DNA from: Deltaproteobacteria bacterium
Lineage (GTDB): Bacteria; Myxococcota_A; UBA9160; UBA4427
Direction of reading: 5' to 3'
Length of the DNA stretch: 64,000 nt
Assembly: GCA_016713665.1 (NCBI GenBank)
Contig: JADJOR010000002.1
Location: 620,001 to 684,000 of the forward strand
Shown here: positions 9,674 to 18,509 of the stretch, piece after piece
How the letters are laid out: each line of letters starts with the position of its first letter
Numbering within the stretch: the first letter of the stretch is position 1
Notes under the pieces: model-generated
What the model was told of the DNA's origin: nothing
What the model saw: only the letters and a program-made list of their open reading frames with translations
The model's database searches: none
Program-made: the position numbers and the translations under genes

Positions 9674-10602
9674 CGCGACTGCGTGTCGCCGTGGTGGGTG
9701 CGGGACCGATGGGTCGGCTGCATGCCCGGACCGTGGCGCAGAGCGCCGCGCGGGACGGCGATTGCCGACTCGCTCTGGTCGTCGATCGACACCGCGCCCG
9801 CGCGGCCGCGCTCGTCGCGGAGTTCGGCGGCGAGGCCGTCGACGACCTGCGCCGGGTGGGCGACGTCGACGTGGCGATCGTGGCGGTGCCGACCGCGGCC
9901 CACGTCGAGACGGCGCTCGCCGTGGTCGAGGCCGGACGAGACGTCCTGGTCGAGAAGCCCCTGGCCCTCGATGCCGCCCACGGCGAGCCGCTCGTCGCGC
10001 GGGCCGAGGCGCTCGGACGGATCCTGCAGGTCGGCCACGTGGAGTGGTACAACCCGCGCTGGCGGGCCGCCCTCGCGCGGGCCGGCATGCCGCGGCGGAT
10101 CCGGGTCGAGCGTCTGCATCCCGCGAGCGAGCGCGGGCTCGACGTCGACGTCGTGCAGGATCTGATGCTCCACGATCTCGACTGGGTGACGCGCGGTCTC
10201 CGCGAGGAGGTCGAGTCCTTCGACGCCCGCGGTCAGGCGCGACGCGGCGGCGCGCTCGACGTCGCGTCCGTCGAGCTTCGATTCCGTTCGGGCTGCGTCG
10301 CCTCGCTGCGGGCGAGCCGGGTCCACGGGACGCGCCTTCGGCGGCTCGAGATCGAGGGCGATCGGGAGCGCGTCGCGGTCGATCTGCTCGAGCCGGTCCC
10401 GTCCGACGGCGTCGCGGAGCCGCTCGATCCGCTCGCGATCCAGTGGCGGCGATTCGTCGAGGCGGTCTCGAAGCGCGAACGTCCCGAGAACGACGGACGC
10501 GTCGGGCTCGCGGCGCTCGTCTGGGTCGAGCGGGTTCGGGCGCGCATCCGGGCCGTCGGGGCGGGGGAGATCGGTGCAGACGATTCTCTTGTCGGCGGGT
10601 GA
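9670..10602 (+). CDS. Gfo/Idh/MocA family oxidoreductase, GnnA-like
   Basis: NAD(P)-dependent sugar oxidoreductase of 310 aa. The N-terminal Rossmann fold starts RVAVVGAGPMGRLHA (GxGxxG), followed by the family motif DVLVEKPLALD (EKP, about residues 95-100). The C-terminal domain contains HDLDWVTRGL and a region typical of this superfamily. The GTG start overlaps the lpxI stop by 4 nt, and the gene overlaps lpxB by 29 nt. In Acidithiobacillus and Leptospira, GnnA (same family) oxidises UDP-GlcNAc at C3 so that GnnB can aminate it, giving an amide-linked lipid A; gnnA there also lies between lpxA and lpxB. A GnnA role is therefore plausible here, but no GnnB-like aminotransferase is in the window. 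Confidence 0.75.
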   Translation: MTRLRVAVVGAGPMGRLHARTVAQSAARDGDCRLALVVDRHRARAAALVAEFGGEAVDDLRRVGDVDVAIVAVPTAAHVETALAVVEAGRDVLVEKPLALDAAHGEPLVARAEALGRILQVGHVEWYNPRWRAALARAGMPRRIRVERLHPASERGLDVDVVQDLMLHDLDWVTRGLREEVESFDARGQARRGGALDVASVELRFRSGCVASLRASRVHGTRLRRLEIEGDRERVAVDLLEPVPSDGVAEPLDPLAIQWRRFVEAVSKRERPENDGRVGLAALVWVERVRARIRAVGAGEIGADDSLVGG

Positions 10603-11782
10603 CGTCTCGGGCGAGATGCACGCGGCGGCGCTCGTCCGGGCGCTCGCCGCGAGGCGCCCGGCGACGCGTTTCGTCGGGCTGGGCGGCGAGCGCATGCGGG
10701 CGGCGGGCGTCGAGCTCGTGGTCGATCCGCGCGCGCTCGCGGTCGGCGGGATCGTCGAGCTGCTGCCCGAGCTGGGCCGGATCGTCGGGGCCTGGCGGCG
10801 TCTCGGGCGCGCTCTTCGCGAGACCGAGCCCGCGCTCGTCGTGCTCGTCGACTCGGGCGGCTTCAATCTCCCCTTCGCGCGGCACGTACGGCGGGCATCG
10901 CGGGCGAAGATCCTCTACTTCATCGCGCCCCAGGTCTGGGCCTGGCGACCCCATCGCCTGCGGCAGCTCGCCGACCGCGTCGACCGCATCGTCGTCTGCC
11001 TGCCCTTCGAGCGCGAGCACCACGCGGCCCGCGGCGTCGCGGTCGAATATTTCGGACATCCGATCGTCGATGCCTGGACGAGCGTGCGGCGGGACGATCC
11101 GCCGGAGGAGTCCGCGAGCGAGCGGCAGGCGCGGGTGAGGCGCCTGCTCGACCTGCCGCGTGAGGGCAGCCTGCTCGGGATCTTTCCTGGCAGTCGGCGC
11201 AGCGAGCTCGCGCGCCACCTGCCGCTTCAGCTCGAAGCCTTTCGTCGTCTGCGGGCCTCTGCCCCGCGATTCTCGACGATGACCGCGGTGATCGGCCGGG
11301 CCCCCGGCCTGACGGAGGCGGAGCTCCGTCGGATCGCAGGCCCGCTCGGCGAAGGCGAAGCTTCGGGCGAGGCGGGGGCGATCCGGTTCGTCGAGACGGG
11401 AGACGGCCGGATGCTCGATGCCCTCGACGTCGCACTGACGAAGCCCGGGACGATCACCCTCGAGGCGACGCTCTCCGGCTGCCCGATGGTCGTCGTCGGC
11501 CGGGTCCATCCGATCACGGCCTGGCTCGCGCGGCGCAGCGCGCAGGTCGAGTCGGTGGCGCTGCCGAATCTGCTCGCGGAGGCGCCCTTCGTGCCGGAGC
11601 TGCTGCAGGCCGACGCGACCCCCGAGCGCGTCGCGTCGGCGCTGGCGCCGCTCTTCGACGGACCCGAGCGGACGCGCCAGCGGGCGGGGCTCGCCCGGGT
11701 CGCCGAGCGCCTCGGTCCGCCGGGCGCGATCGAGCGGACGGCTTCGCTCGTGGAGGAGATGCTTGCGTCCCCTCGCGCATAG
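10574..11782 (+). CDS. lpxB: Lipid A disaccharide synthase LpxB
   Basis: Condenses UDP-2,3-diacylglucosamine with lipid X to form the lipid A disaccharide (GT19 family). The protein has 402 aa. It starts with LLSAGDVSGEMHAAAL and contains FVGLGGERMRAAG, LVDSGGFNLPFAR, YFIAPQVWAWRP and LGIFPGSRRSELARHLP, all characteristic of LpxB. The GTG start at 10574 follows GGGGGAG (10563-10569), lies inside the end of the oxidoreductase gene, and the 3' end overlaps waaA by 20 nt. Confidence 0.95.
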   Translation: MQTILLSAGDVSGEMHAAALVRALAARRPATRFVGLGGERMRAAGVELVVDPRALAVGGIVELLPELGRIVGAWRRLGRALRETEPALVVLVDSGGFNLPFARHVRRASRAKILYFIAPQVWAWRPHRLRQLADRVDRIVVCLPFEREHHAARGVAVEYFGHPIVDAWTSVRRDDPPEESASERQARVRRLLDLPREGSLLGIFPGSRRSELARHLPLQLEAFRRLRASAPRFSTMTAVIGRAPGLTEAELRRIAGPLGEGEASGEAGAIRFVETGDGRMLDALDVALTKPGTITLEATLSGCPMVVVGRVHPITAWLARRSAQVESVALPNLLAEAPFVPELLQADATPERVASALAPLFDGPERTRQRAGLARVAERLGPPGAIERTASLVEEMLASPRA

Positions 11783-13076
11783 CATCGCGGCGCTCGTCGC
11801 CGTCGCCTCGGCGCCGCTGCTCGCGGCGGGGGCGATCCTGCGCCCGTCGCTGCGTCGCCAGCTCCCCGAGCGTCTCGGGCTCAGGTCGGAGCCGGGGGCG
11901 GGGCGCATCTGGCTCCACGCCTCGAGCGTCGGGGAGGCGAAGGCCGCCTGCCGCCTGCTCGAAGCCCTCGAGGCCTCGGGCCTCGCGACCCGCGCCACGA
12001 CGATGACCGAGACGGGCCGGGGCATCTTCGAGCGCGACCGGCCCGGCACGCCCTCGACCCTGGCCCCCCTCGACCATCCGTGGTGCATCGCGGCGGCGAT
12101 GCGGCACGGAAGCCCGCGGCTCTCCGTCCTGATCGAGACGGAGCTCTGGCCGTCGTGGATCGCGGCCTGTGCCGACCGGGGGATCCCGGTGATCGTCGCG
12201 TCGGGCCGGCTCTCGGATCGCTCCTTCCCGCGCTATTCGGCGATCCGGGGGCTGATCGCGCCGACGCTGCGCCGGCTCGCCGCCGTCGGCGCGCGCACCG
12301 AGCTCGACGCGGAGCGCTTCGCGCGACTCGGTGTGCCCGAGGCGCGGATCCGCGTGACCGGCGATCTGAAGCTCGATCCGCAGGCGGCGAGCCCGGCCCT
12401 CGGCGTGGATCTCGCGCGCACCCTCGAAGGCCACGTCGTCGTCGTCGGCGGCAGCACCCACCGCGGCGAGGAGGACGCGCTCTTCACCGCCCTGTCCGCC
12501 GCCGAAGCGGAGGGCCGCGCCTTCGTCCTCGTGCTGGGGCCGCGCGACGTGGGCCGGGCCGAGGAGATCGCGCGCGCGGGCCGGGCGCGGGGGCGGCGCG
12601 TCGTCCTGCGCAGCCGGCTCGATGGGCCGCCGCTGCGTCCGGGCGAGGTGCTCGTGCTCGACTCGTACGGCGAGCTGGCGGCGACCTATGCCGCCGCGGC
12701 CCTCGCCTTCGTCGGGGGCACCCTCGTCCCGATCGGCGGACACAACGTCTCGGAGCCGGTCCACGCGGGTTGTCCGGTCTACTTCGGTCCGCACGTCGCC
12801 AACGTCCGCAAGATCGTCCAGATCCTCGAGGCCGACGGCTCCGGTCGACGCGTCGCGTCGGGCGAAGCCCTCGTGATCGCCCTCGTCGAGGCGCTCCGCG
12901 ACCTCGAGGACTGCCGGCGCCGCGGCCAGGCGGGTCGCGCGACCCTCGAGCATCACCGCGGCAGCGTCGAGCGAACCCGCCAGCTGATCCTCGAGACGCT
13001 GGCCGCGACGGAGCGGGGGCGTGGAGGCGAAGTGTCGCCTCCGCGGGCGGACCCGGCGGGCGAGGCTTCGCGATGA
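11763..13076 (+). CDS. waaA: 3-deoxy-D-manno-octulosonic acid transferase (Kdo transferase)
   Basis: Adds Kdo from CMP-Kdo to lipid IVA at the inner membrane (GT30 family). The protein has 437 aa. It has an N-terminal hydrophobic anchor (SIAALVAVASAPLLAAGAI), then IWLHASSVGEAKAA, a central LIETELWPSW motif and a C-terminal FVGGTLVPIGGHNVSEPV, all diagnostic of KdtA/WaaA. The start is TTG at 11763, inside lpxB. The stop overlaps the lpxK ATG (ATGA at 13073). Confidence 0.94.
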   Translation: MRPLAHSIAALVAVASAPLLAAGAILRPSLRRQLPERLGLRSEPGAGRIWLHASSVGEAKAACRLLEALEASGLATRATTMTETGRGIFERDRPGTPSTLAPLDHPWCIAAAMRHGSPRLSVLIETELWPSWIAACADRGIPVIVASGRLSDRSFPRYSAIRGLIAPTLRRLAAVGARTELDAERFARLGVPEARIRVTGDLKLDPQAASPALGVDLARTLEGHVVVVGGSTHRGEEDALFTALSAAEAEGRAFVLVLGPRDVGRAEEIARAGRARGRRVVLRSRLDGPPLRPGEVLVLDSYGELAATYAAAALAFVGGTLVPIGGHNVSEPVHAGCPVYFGPHVANVRKIVQILEADGSGRRVASGEALVIALVEALRDLEDCRRRGQAGRATLEHHRGSVERTRQLILETLAATERGRGGEVSPPRADPAGEASR

Positions 13077-14263
13077 GCGCGCGCGCGACGCGAATGCCCG
13101 ACGCGCGCGGGCGGGAAGTCGGTCAAGAGGGCGCGCAAGAAGCCGGCCGCTTCGCCGCGCCGAGCGCCGCCTGGATCCCCGTCGGCTGGCTCTACGGCCT
13201 CGCGGCGCGCCTCCATCGCGCCTGCGCGCGCCGCCTCCGCGCGCTTCGCCCCCGGCCCGCCTGCGCCGTCGTCAGCGTCGGCGCCCTCACCGTCGGCGGC
13301 GCAGGCAAGACGCCGCTCGCAGCGGCCCTCGCGGCGGGCCTCGCCGCCCGAGGCCACCGCGTCGTCCTCGCGAGCCGCGGCTACGGTGGCCGTTCGCGCG
13401 CGCAGGTGACCCGCGTCGACGACCGGCCCCGCGGCGCGCGGCTCGCCGTCGAAGTCGGCGACGAGCCCCTCGTGCTCGCGGCCCATGCGCCCGGCGTCCC
13501 GGTCCTGGTCGGCCGCGACCGGCGGATCGTGGGACACCATGCCGTGTCGAAGCTGGGCGCCGAGATCCTGGTCCTCGACGACGGCTTCCAGCATCACCGC
13601 CTCGCCCGCGACCTCGACATCGTCGCCGTCGACGCCGCCTCGGGGCTCGGCAACGGCCGCGTCCTGCCGGCGGGTCCCCTGCGCGAGCCCGGCTCGAGCC
13701 TCCGGCACGCCGATTGGCTCTGTGTCGTCGGGGACGCCGACGCGGTCGCGAATCCCATGACCGGAGCGACGGAGCGATCCGTTCCCGTCCGGGACGCGGT
13801 CAGCACGATGGCGCTGCGGGACGACTTCCGCCGATCGGGCCGCTTCGCGCTCGCGGCCCACCGCCAGCCGAAGTCCGTCGTCTCCCTCGACGGGGCGCGC
13901 CGGCTCGCCCTCGGCGCGCTCGCGGGCCGACGTGTGGGGCTCGTCTGCGGCCTCGCGCGACCGGAGTCGTTCCGCCGGACGGTCGAGTCGCTCGGCGCCG
14001 AGGTCGCGTGCCTGCGCGCGTTCCCCGACCACCACGCCTACGTCGAGGCCGATCTGCGCGACCTCGATCCCGCCCTCGATCTCTGGCTCACGTCCGAGAA
14101 GGACGCCGTCAAGCTCGAGCCGGCCTGGGTCGGTCGGGCGGCGCTCTTCGTGCTCGGGATCGAGGTCGTGATCGACGCCGAGCGGGAAGTCTTCGCGGGG
14201 ATCGAGGCGATCCTGCGCGCCGCGGGCCGGCTCCCGGCCGCAGGGCCCGGGTCCGGAAGCTAG
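13073..14263 (+). CDS. lpxK: Tetraacyldisaccharide 4'-kinase
   Basis: Phosphorylates the 4' position of the lipid A disaccharide to give lipid IVA. At 396 aa it has an N-terminal segment of about 55 residues, then a P-loop SVGALTVGGAGKTPLA (about 64-79), RGYGGR, VGDEPLVLA, LDDGFQHHRLARDLDIV and a C-terminal FPDHHAY...LTSEKDAVKL, the normal LpxK motif order. The start was chosen at ATG 13073 because it overlaps the waaA stop by 4 nt and precedes the complete domain. It ends the lipid A run; the two genes beyond it are on the other strand. Confidence 0.93.
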   Translation: MSARATRMPDARGREVGQEGAQEAGRFAAPSAAWIPVGWLYGLAARLHRACARRLRALRPRPACAVVSVGALTVGGAGKTPLAAALAAGLAARGHRVVLASRGYGGRSRAQVTRVDDRPRGARLAVEVGDEPLVLAAHAPGVPVLVGRDRRIVGHHAVSKLGAEILVLDDGFQHHRLARDLDIVAVDAASGLGNGRVLPAGPLREPGSSLRHADWLCVVGDADAVANPMTGATERSVPVRDAVSTMALRDDFRRSGRFALAAHRQPKSVVSLDGARRLALGALAGRRVGLVCGLARPESFRRTVESLGAEVACLRAFPDHHAYVEADLRDLDPALDLWLTSEKDAVKLEPAWVGRAALFVLGIEVVIDAEREVFAGIEAILRAAGRLPAAGPGSGS

Positions 14264-14267
14264 GCGC

Positions 14268-15110
14268 TCAGGTGCCGAGAATGCGGGCGGCACGCCACGC
14301 GATCCGGTGTCGGGCGAGGCGTCGCTGCTCGCGACCCTGCGACGCGAGCAGCGCCCGGCGAAGGGTCCGATCGCTCCCGCAATAGGCGACGACGACGCGG
14401 GCGCGCAGGCGTGCATCGACGCGGTCCGCGAGGCCCAGCTTCTCGAGCGAGCGCGCGAGGCGGGCGAGCTCGGCCAGGCGGTCGCGAGGCGAGACGACCG
14501 CCCGCGCGCGGGCGTGATCGAGATCGACGAAGAGACAGGCGAGCGCATCGCCCTCACCCTCGATCAGGAGATTGCGCAGGTTGAGATCGCCATGCACGAC
14601 CCCCGCGTCGTGGAGTCGACGAAGCGCCCGGGCGAAGGCGAGGGCGGCGAGCCGGAGCGCGCGGGGAGATGGCGCGGCGGCCAGCCATGCACGTCCATCC
14701 CGCGCGCCCTCACGCTCGAGGGCGGCGAAATGACACGACCAGAGGCCGCCCCGCCGGCTCGCGATCGCGGCGACCGGCGTCGGCAACGGCACGCCGCGCC
14801 GGCGCAGCGAGAGCCAGAGCGCGAGCTCGCGTGGTGCTCGCTCGGGCGAGAGATAGCGCCCGCCGAGCAGGCCGCCGAAAACGCCCCCGCGCCGCGCCGG
14901 GCGCACGCGAAGGCGTTCGACGCGCCCGGGGAGGGCGAGCAGGCGATGGGGTGCGCGCCCGCCCTCGACGAGCCGCCCGTCGGCGAGGGCCGCACGGAAG
15001 GTGAGGGCATCCCCGAATCCGAGCGCCTCGACCACGGCCTCGAGCTCGCGCGCCACCCAGAGGCGATGGCCCGGTTTGCGGACCGTCGCGATGGCCTCGC
15101 GGTCGCTCAT
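14268..15110 (-). CDS. Lipopolysaccharide (Kdo/WaaP-type) kinase
   Basis: Predicted small-molecule kinase of the protein-kinase fold that phosphorylates the LPS inner core (280 aa). Visible elements are the catalytic loop VVHGDLNLRNLLIE, followed by LFVDLDHARA as the metal-binding segment, and RYLSPERAPRELALW near the glycine-rich region. This pattern matches the Kdo kinase (KdkA)/WaaP family. The start at 15110 overlaps the upstream permease stop (ATGA). Substrate (Kdo or heptose) cannot be told from sequence. Convergent with lpxK, with 4 nt between the genes. Confidence 0.8.
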   Translation of the reverse strand: MSDREAIATVRKPGHRLWVARELEAVVEALGFGDALTFRAALADGRLVEGGRAPHRLLALPGRVERLRVRPARRGGVFGGLLGGRYLSPERAPRELALWLSLRRRGVPLPTPVAAIASRRGGLWSCHFAALEREGARDGRAWLAAAPSPRALRLAALAFARALRRLHDAGVVHGDLNLRNLLIEGEGDALACLFVDLDHARARAVVSPRDRLAELARLARSLEKLGLADRVDARLRARVVVAYCGSDRTLRRALLASQGREQRRLARHRIAWRAARILGT

Positions 15111-16237
15111 CGCGGAATCCGGTGTCGGACGAAGCGCGTCAGCACGAGCGCCGCGGTGAAGAAGCACGCGTTCGGGATCCAGCTCGCGACGTCTGCGGCG
15201 AGCCAGCCCTGCTGCACGATCGACTCGGCGACGGAGCCGAGGGCGAAGTAGGCGAAGGCCGCCGCGAGCGCGATCGGCAGCGCCAGGTTGCGACCGCGCT
15301 GCTCGCTCGCGAGCGCGATCGGGACGCCGACCCCGGCGAAGAGGATCGGCGCCAGGGGCAGGGTTCGGCGGCGGGCGAGCTCGAGCTCGTACTCGACGGG
15401 GTTCTTCTGGTCGAGCTCGGTCAGGGGATCGCCCCGGCGCGCTCGCTCGAGCACGGCGACGAGCTCGTCGCGGGTCATCTGCTTGGGCCGGACCGGTCCG
15501 AGCTCGCTGCCGAGGATCGCCGAGACGTCGATGGCGACGGAGAACGCGTCGAAGTGGATGCGTGCCGAGCGCTTCGGCTCCGACGCGGTCGGGTCGAGAT
15601 GGACGTCGCCGTTCCAGAGCTCGATCTGGATCTCGGAGCGGACGTCGTCGAAATGGAAGCGGCCGTGCTCGGCGAAGAGGCGATAGGCGTGATCCTTCGA
15701 CGTCGAGTCGTAGATCATGACGCCGGTGAGGCCGCCGTCGGGGGTGCGGTCCTCGACGAAGATCAGCTGGTCACCGATCCGGCGGAACTTGCGCGGCTCG
15801 AGGATCGCGCCGCGCGCGGCGACGGACTTGAAGAGATTCACGAGCTCCCGGCGCGAGACGTGCTCGACCCCCGTCACCAGCCAGCCGAGCAGCGCGGCCG
15901 CGACGAGGCCGAGCACGAGATTCGGGGCGAGGTAGCGATCGGGACCGATTCCCGCGGCGCGCATCCCGAGCAGCTCGCCGTCGGAGCCGAAGCGCCGGGT
16001 CGCGAGCAGGATCCCGACCAGGAAGGCCAGGGGAATCGAGTAGGCGAGGGCGACCGGGAGCAGGCAGGCGGCGAGCCGGACGAAGTCGCGCCCGATCATG
16101 CCGACGATGAAGAGCTCGTCGAGGCGGACGAGCAGGTTCTGCAGCAGCAGGATCAGGGTCACGGCGAAGAAGGCGAGGGCGCAGTACACGAGCGTTTCGC
16201 GCATCACGTAGAGCGAGAGGGTGCGCGCGGTTCGCAT
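15107..16237 (-). CDS. LPS export permease, LptF/LptG family
   Basis: Permease of the LptBFG complex that extracts LPS from the inner membrane. The 376-aa protein has the YjgP/YjgQ layout: three N-terminal TM segments (starting LSLYVMRETLVYCALAFFAVTLILL), a periplasmic beta-jellyroll region (about residues 130-260) and three C-terminal TM segments. ILLATRRFGSDGELLGMRAAG is the conserved cytoplasmic coupling stretch. The start at ATG 16237 (MRTARTLSLYV) fits family N-termini better than the upstream in-frame ATG. Only one of the usual LptF/LptG pair is in the window, so which one it is remains open. Confidence 0.87.
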   Translation of the reverse strand: MRTARTLSLYVMRETLVYCALAFFAVTLILLLQNLLVRLDELFIVGMIGRDFVRLAACLLPVALAYSIPLAFLVGILLATRRFGSDGELLGMRAAGIGPDRYLAPNLVLGLVAAALLGWLVTGVEHVSRRELVNLFKSVAARGAILEPRKFRRIGDQLIFVEDRTPDGGLTGVMIYDSTSKDHAYRLFAEHGRFHFDDVRSEIQIELWNGDVHLDPTASEPKRSARIHFDAFSVAIDVSAILGSELGPVRPKQMTRDELVAVLERARRGDPLTELDQKNPVEYELELARRRTLPLAPILFAGVGVPIALASEQRGRNLALPIALAAAFAYFALGSVAESIVQQGWLAADVASWIPNACFFTAALVLTRFVRHRIPR

Positions 16238-16290
16238 GCTCCTTATCGTATCCGCCGGTCCAGGGCTCGGCGAGGCGCCGGATTCCATTC

Positions 16291-16314
16291 AGGATGCAGA
16301 GCAGGATGCAGAGC
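16291..16314. repeat. Two tandem copies of a 12-bp repeat at a start codon
   Basis: AGGATGCAGAGC occurs twice in tandem (16291-16302 and 16303-16314). Each copy carries an in-frame ATG, so the following heptosyltransferase gene has two equivalent starts (16294 and 16306). Confidence 0.85.
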
Positions 16315-17433
16315 AAGCGACTCGGAAGACTGCCGCGTCCCGAGCGAATCCTCGTGATCCGCCTGGGCGCTCTCGGCGACGTGCTGCGGACGCTGCCCGC
16401 AGTGTCGGCGATCCGCCGTCTCCATCCCGCGAGTCATCTCTGCTGGCTCGTCGAGCCGAAGGCCGAGGCGGCGGTCGCGCTCTCGGGCCTGGCCGACGAG
16501 ACGCTCGTCTTTCCCCGCGGCGAGCTGGTCCGCGCCGTGCGGCGGGGGGATCTCGTCGGGGTCGTGACGCTCACGCGGCGCTTCGTCCGTCGTCTCCGCG
16601 CCCGGCGCTTCGAGCTCGTGCTCGACTTCCACGGCCTCGCGAAGAGCGGCTTCTTCGCCTGGCTCTCGGGCTCGCCGGCCCGCCTCGGCTACGGCTTCCG
16701 GACCGCGCGGGAAGGCGCCGCGCTCTTCTCGAACACGCGCGTCGAGCTGCCCGATCCGCGGGTCTCCCGCTTCGAGCGCAACGCCGCGCTCGTGCGGGCG
16801 CTCGCCCCGGCCGCGGGGATTCCCGAAGGCCCGATCCTCGCCGCTCCGCCCGAAGCCCGTGCGCGCATGGCCGAGCAGCTCGTGGCGATGGGTCGTCCGG
16901 CCGCGCAGGGCTTCGTCCTGATCCATCCGGGCAGCAGCGAGCGGGCGAGCCACAAGCGTTATGCGGTCTCGGCCTGGATCGCCGTGGCGAAGCGCCTCGC
17001 GGACTCCGGACGTTCGGTCTGGATCACCGCCGGCCCCGCGCCGGGCGAGCGAGCCCTCGTCGAGCAGATCGTCGCCGCCGGCAGCGGCCGATTCGTCGCC
17101 GCCCCCCCGACGGCGGGCTTCGACGATCTGATCGCGCTGATCGAGCGGGCCGGCGTCTTCGCCGCGTGCGACTCGGGGCCGTTGCATGCGGCGACGCTCT
17201 GTGGTGTCCCCGTCGTGCAGCTGCTCGGGCCGACGGATCCGGTCCACAACGAGCCGGGCCCCGCCTCGCGCTGGCGACGCGTCCACGTGCCGCTGCCCTG
17301 CAGCCCGTGCCGGCGGGGCTGCGCCGATCCGGCCTGCATGCGCGCGATCCCGCCGGTCCTCGTCGCCGAGGCGATCGGGGCGCTCGCGGGGTCGTCGGAC
17401 GGAATCACGGGGCGGCCGGATCCCGGGTCGTGA
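16294..17433 (+). CDS. Glycosyltransferase family 9 (heptosyltransferase)
   Basis: ADP-heptose:LPS heptosyltransferase-like enzyme building the inner core (379 aa from ATG 16294; ATG 16306 would shorten it by four residues). The N-terminal RILVIRLGALGDVLRTLPA is the GT9 signature. LDFHGLAKSGFFAWLSGSP, LIHPGSSERASHKRYAVS and ACDSGPLHAATLCGVPVV complete the family pattern, and a Cys-rich CSPCRRGCADPACM segment follows, as in many GT9 enzymes. The gene is divergent from the Lpt permease across 56 nt and overlaps the next GT9 gene by 4 nt. A WaaC-type role is likely, but acceptor specificity is not readable. Confidence 0.85.
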   Translation: MQSRMQSKRLGRLPRPERILVIRLGALGDVLRTLPAVSAIRRLHPASHLCWLVEPKAEAAVALSGLADETLVFPRGELVRAVRRGDLVGVVTLTRRFVRRLRARRFELVLDFHGLAKSGFFAWLSGSPARLGYGFRTAREGAALFSNTRVELPDPRVSRFERNAALVRALAPAAGIPEGPILAAPPEARARMAEQLVAMGRPAAQGFVLIHPGSSERASHKRYAVSAWIAVAKRLADSGRSVWITAGPAPGERALVEQIVAAGSGRFVAAPPTAGFDDLIALIERAGVFAACDSGPLHAATLCGVPVVQLLGPTDPVHNEPGPASRWRRVHVPLPCSPCRRGCADPACMRAIPPVLVAEAIGALAGSSDGITGRPDPGS

Positions 17434-18509
17434 GCGCGCGAGTCCGCGGCGGGCGCGGCCCGCGACGGATCCTCGTGCGCTGCCCGAATCACGTCGGGGA
17501 CGTCGTGATGGCGACGCCCGGGCTCGAGGCCCTGCGCCGTGCGGAGCCGGACGCCCTGATCGTGGCCCAGCTCCCGGCGACTCTGATTCCGCTGCTCGAG
17601 AGCGCGGGGCTCGTCGACGAGCTCTGGCCGGTCGAATCCCGTGAAGAGGGCTGGCGCGCGCTGCGGCGCGACGTGCGGCGGATCGCCGCCGCGCGCTTCG
17701 AGCTCGGCATCGCGATTCCGGAGTCGATCTCGTCGGCGTTGCTGATGCGGCTCGGCCGCGTCGAGCGGGTCGTCGGCTTCGCGCGGGATCCTCTTCGCCG
17801 GGCGTTGCTCCACGAGGTCGTGCCGGCGGATCCTGGCTGGGGCAGGCGGCGCCTCGTGTCGCGGGAGCGTTTCGTGCTGCGTCTGATGCAGGCGGTCGGC
17901 GCCGAAGCGGCTCCGGGCCCGCCGCGTCTTCGGCTCGCGACGACCTCGGCCGAGGCGGAGCGCCTCGATCGTGTCCTGCGCCCCCTGGGCCTCTCGCTCG
18001 CTCGGCTCGTGGAACGGCCGCCCGTCGTGCTGGCGCCCGGGGCGGGCTTCGGCGACGCGAAGTGCTGGCCGGCCGAGTCGTTCGCCGCGCTCGGCGATCG
18101 GCTGGCGGGCGTGGGCGATCCGATCGTCCTCGTGGGCGCGAAGGGGGAGGCGGAGCGGCTCGCCGCCGTCGCAGGGGCGATGCAATCGCCGCCCGTCGTT
18201 CTCGCTGGGCTCCTCGACCTCGGTGCGCTCAAGGCATTGCTGCGCCACGCGCGACTCCTGGTCGCGAACGACGCGGGCACCCGCCACCTCGCCGCGGCCT
18301 TCGGTGTCCCGAGCGTCGTCTTCTTCGGGCCGACCTCCGTCGCGAAGACCCCCGACAACCTCGAACGCGTCGCCGTGCTCGAGACGCAGCACGACTGCCG
18401 ACCCTGTTATTTGCGCGACTGCCCGATCGATCATCGCTGTCTGCGGGAGATCAGCGTCGAGCGCGCGTTCTCGGCGGCCTCGCACATCGTGTCGGAGCGC
18501 GAGTCGTGA
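17430..18509 (+). CDS. waaF: Lipopolysaccharide heptosyltransferase II (GT9)
   Basis: Adds the second heptose to the LPS inner core from ADP-heptose. The 359-aa protein begins RILVRCPNHVGDVVMATPGL, then VLAPGAGFGDAKCWPAESFA, VANDAGTRHLAAAFGVPSVV and CRPCYLRDCPIDHRCL, a set typical of WaaF. The GTG start at 17430 overlaps the preceding stop (GTGA). The next gene starts in the same way at 18506. Confidence 0.88.
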   Translation: MSARVRGGRGPRRILVRCPNHVGDVVMATPGLEALRRAEPDALIVAQLPATLIPLLESAGLVDELWPVESREEGWRALRRDVRRIAAARFELGIAIPESISSALLMRLGRVERVVGFARDPLRRALLHEVVPADPGWGRRRLVSRERFVLRLMQAVGAEAAPGPPRLRLATTSAEAERLDRVLRPLGLSLARLVERPPVVLAPGAGFGDAKCWPAESFAALGDRLAGVGDPIVLVGAKGEAERLAAVAGAMQSPPVVLAGLLDLGALKALLRHARLLVANDAGTRHLAAAFGVPSVVFFGPTSVAKTPDNLERVAVLETQHDCRPCYLRDCPIDHRCLREISVERAFSAASHIVSERES

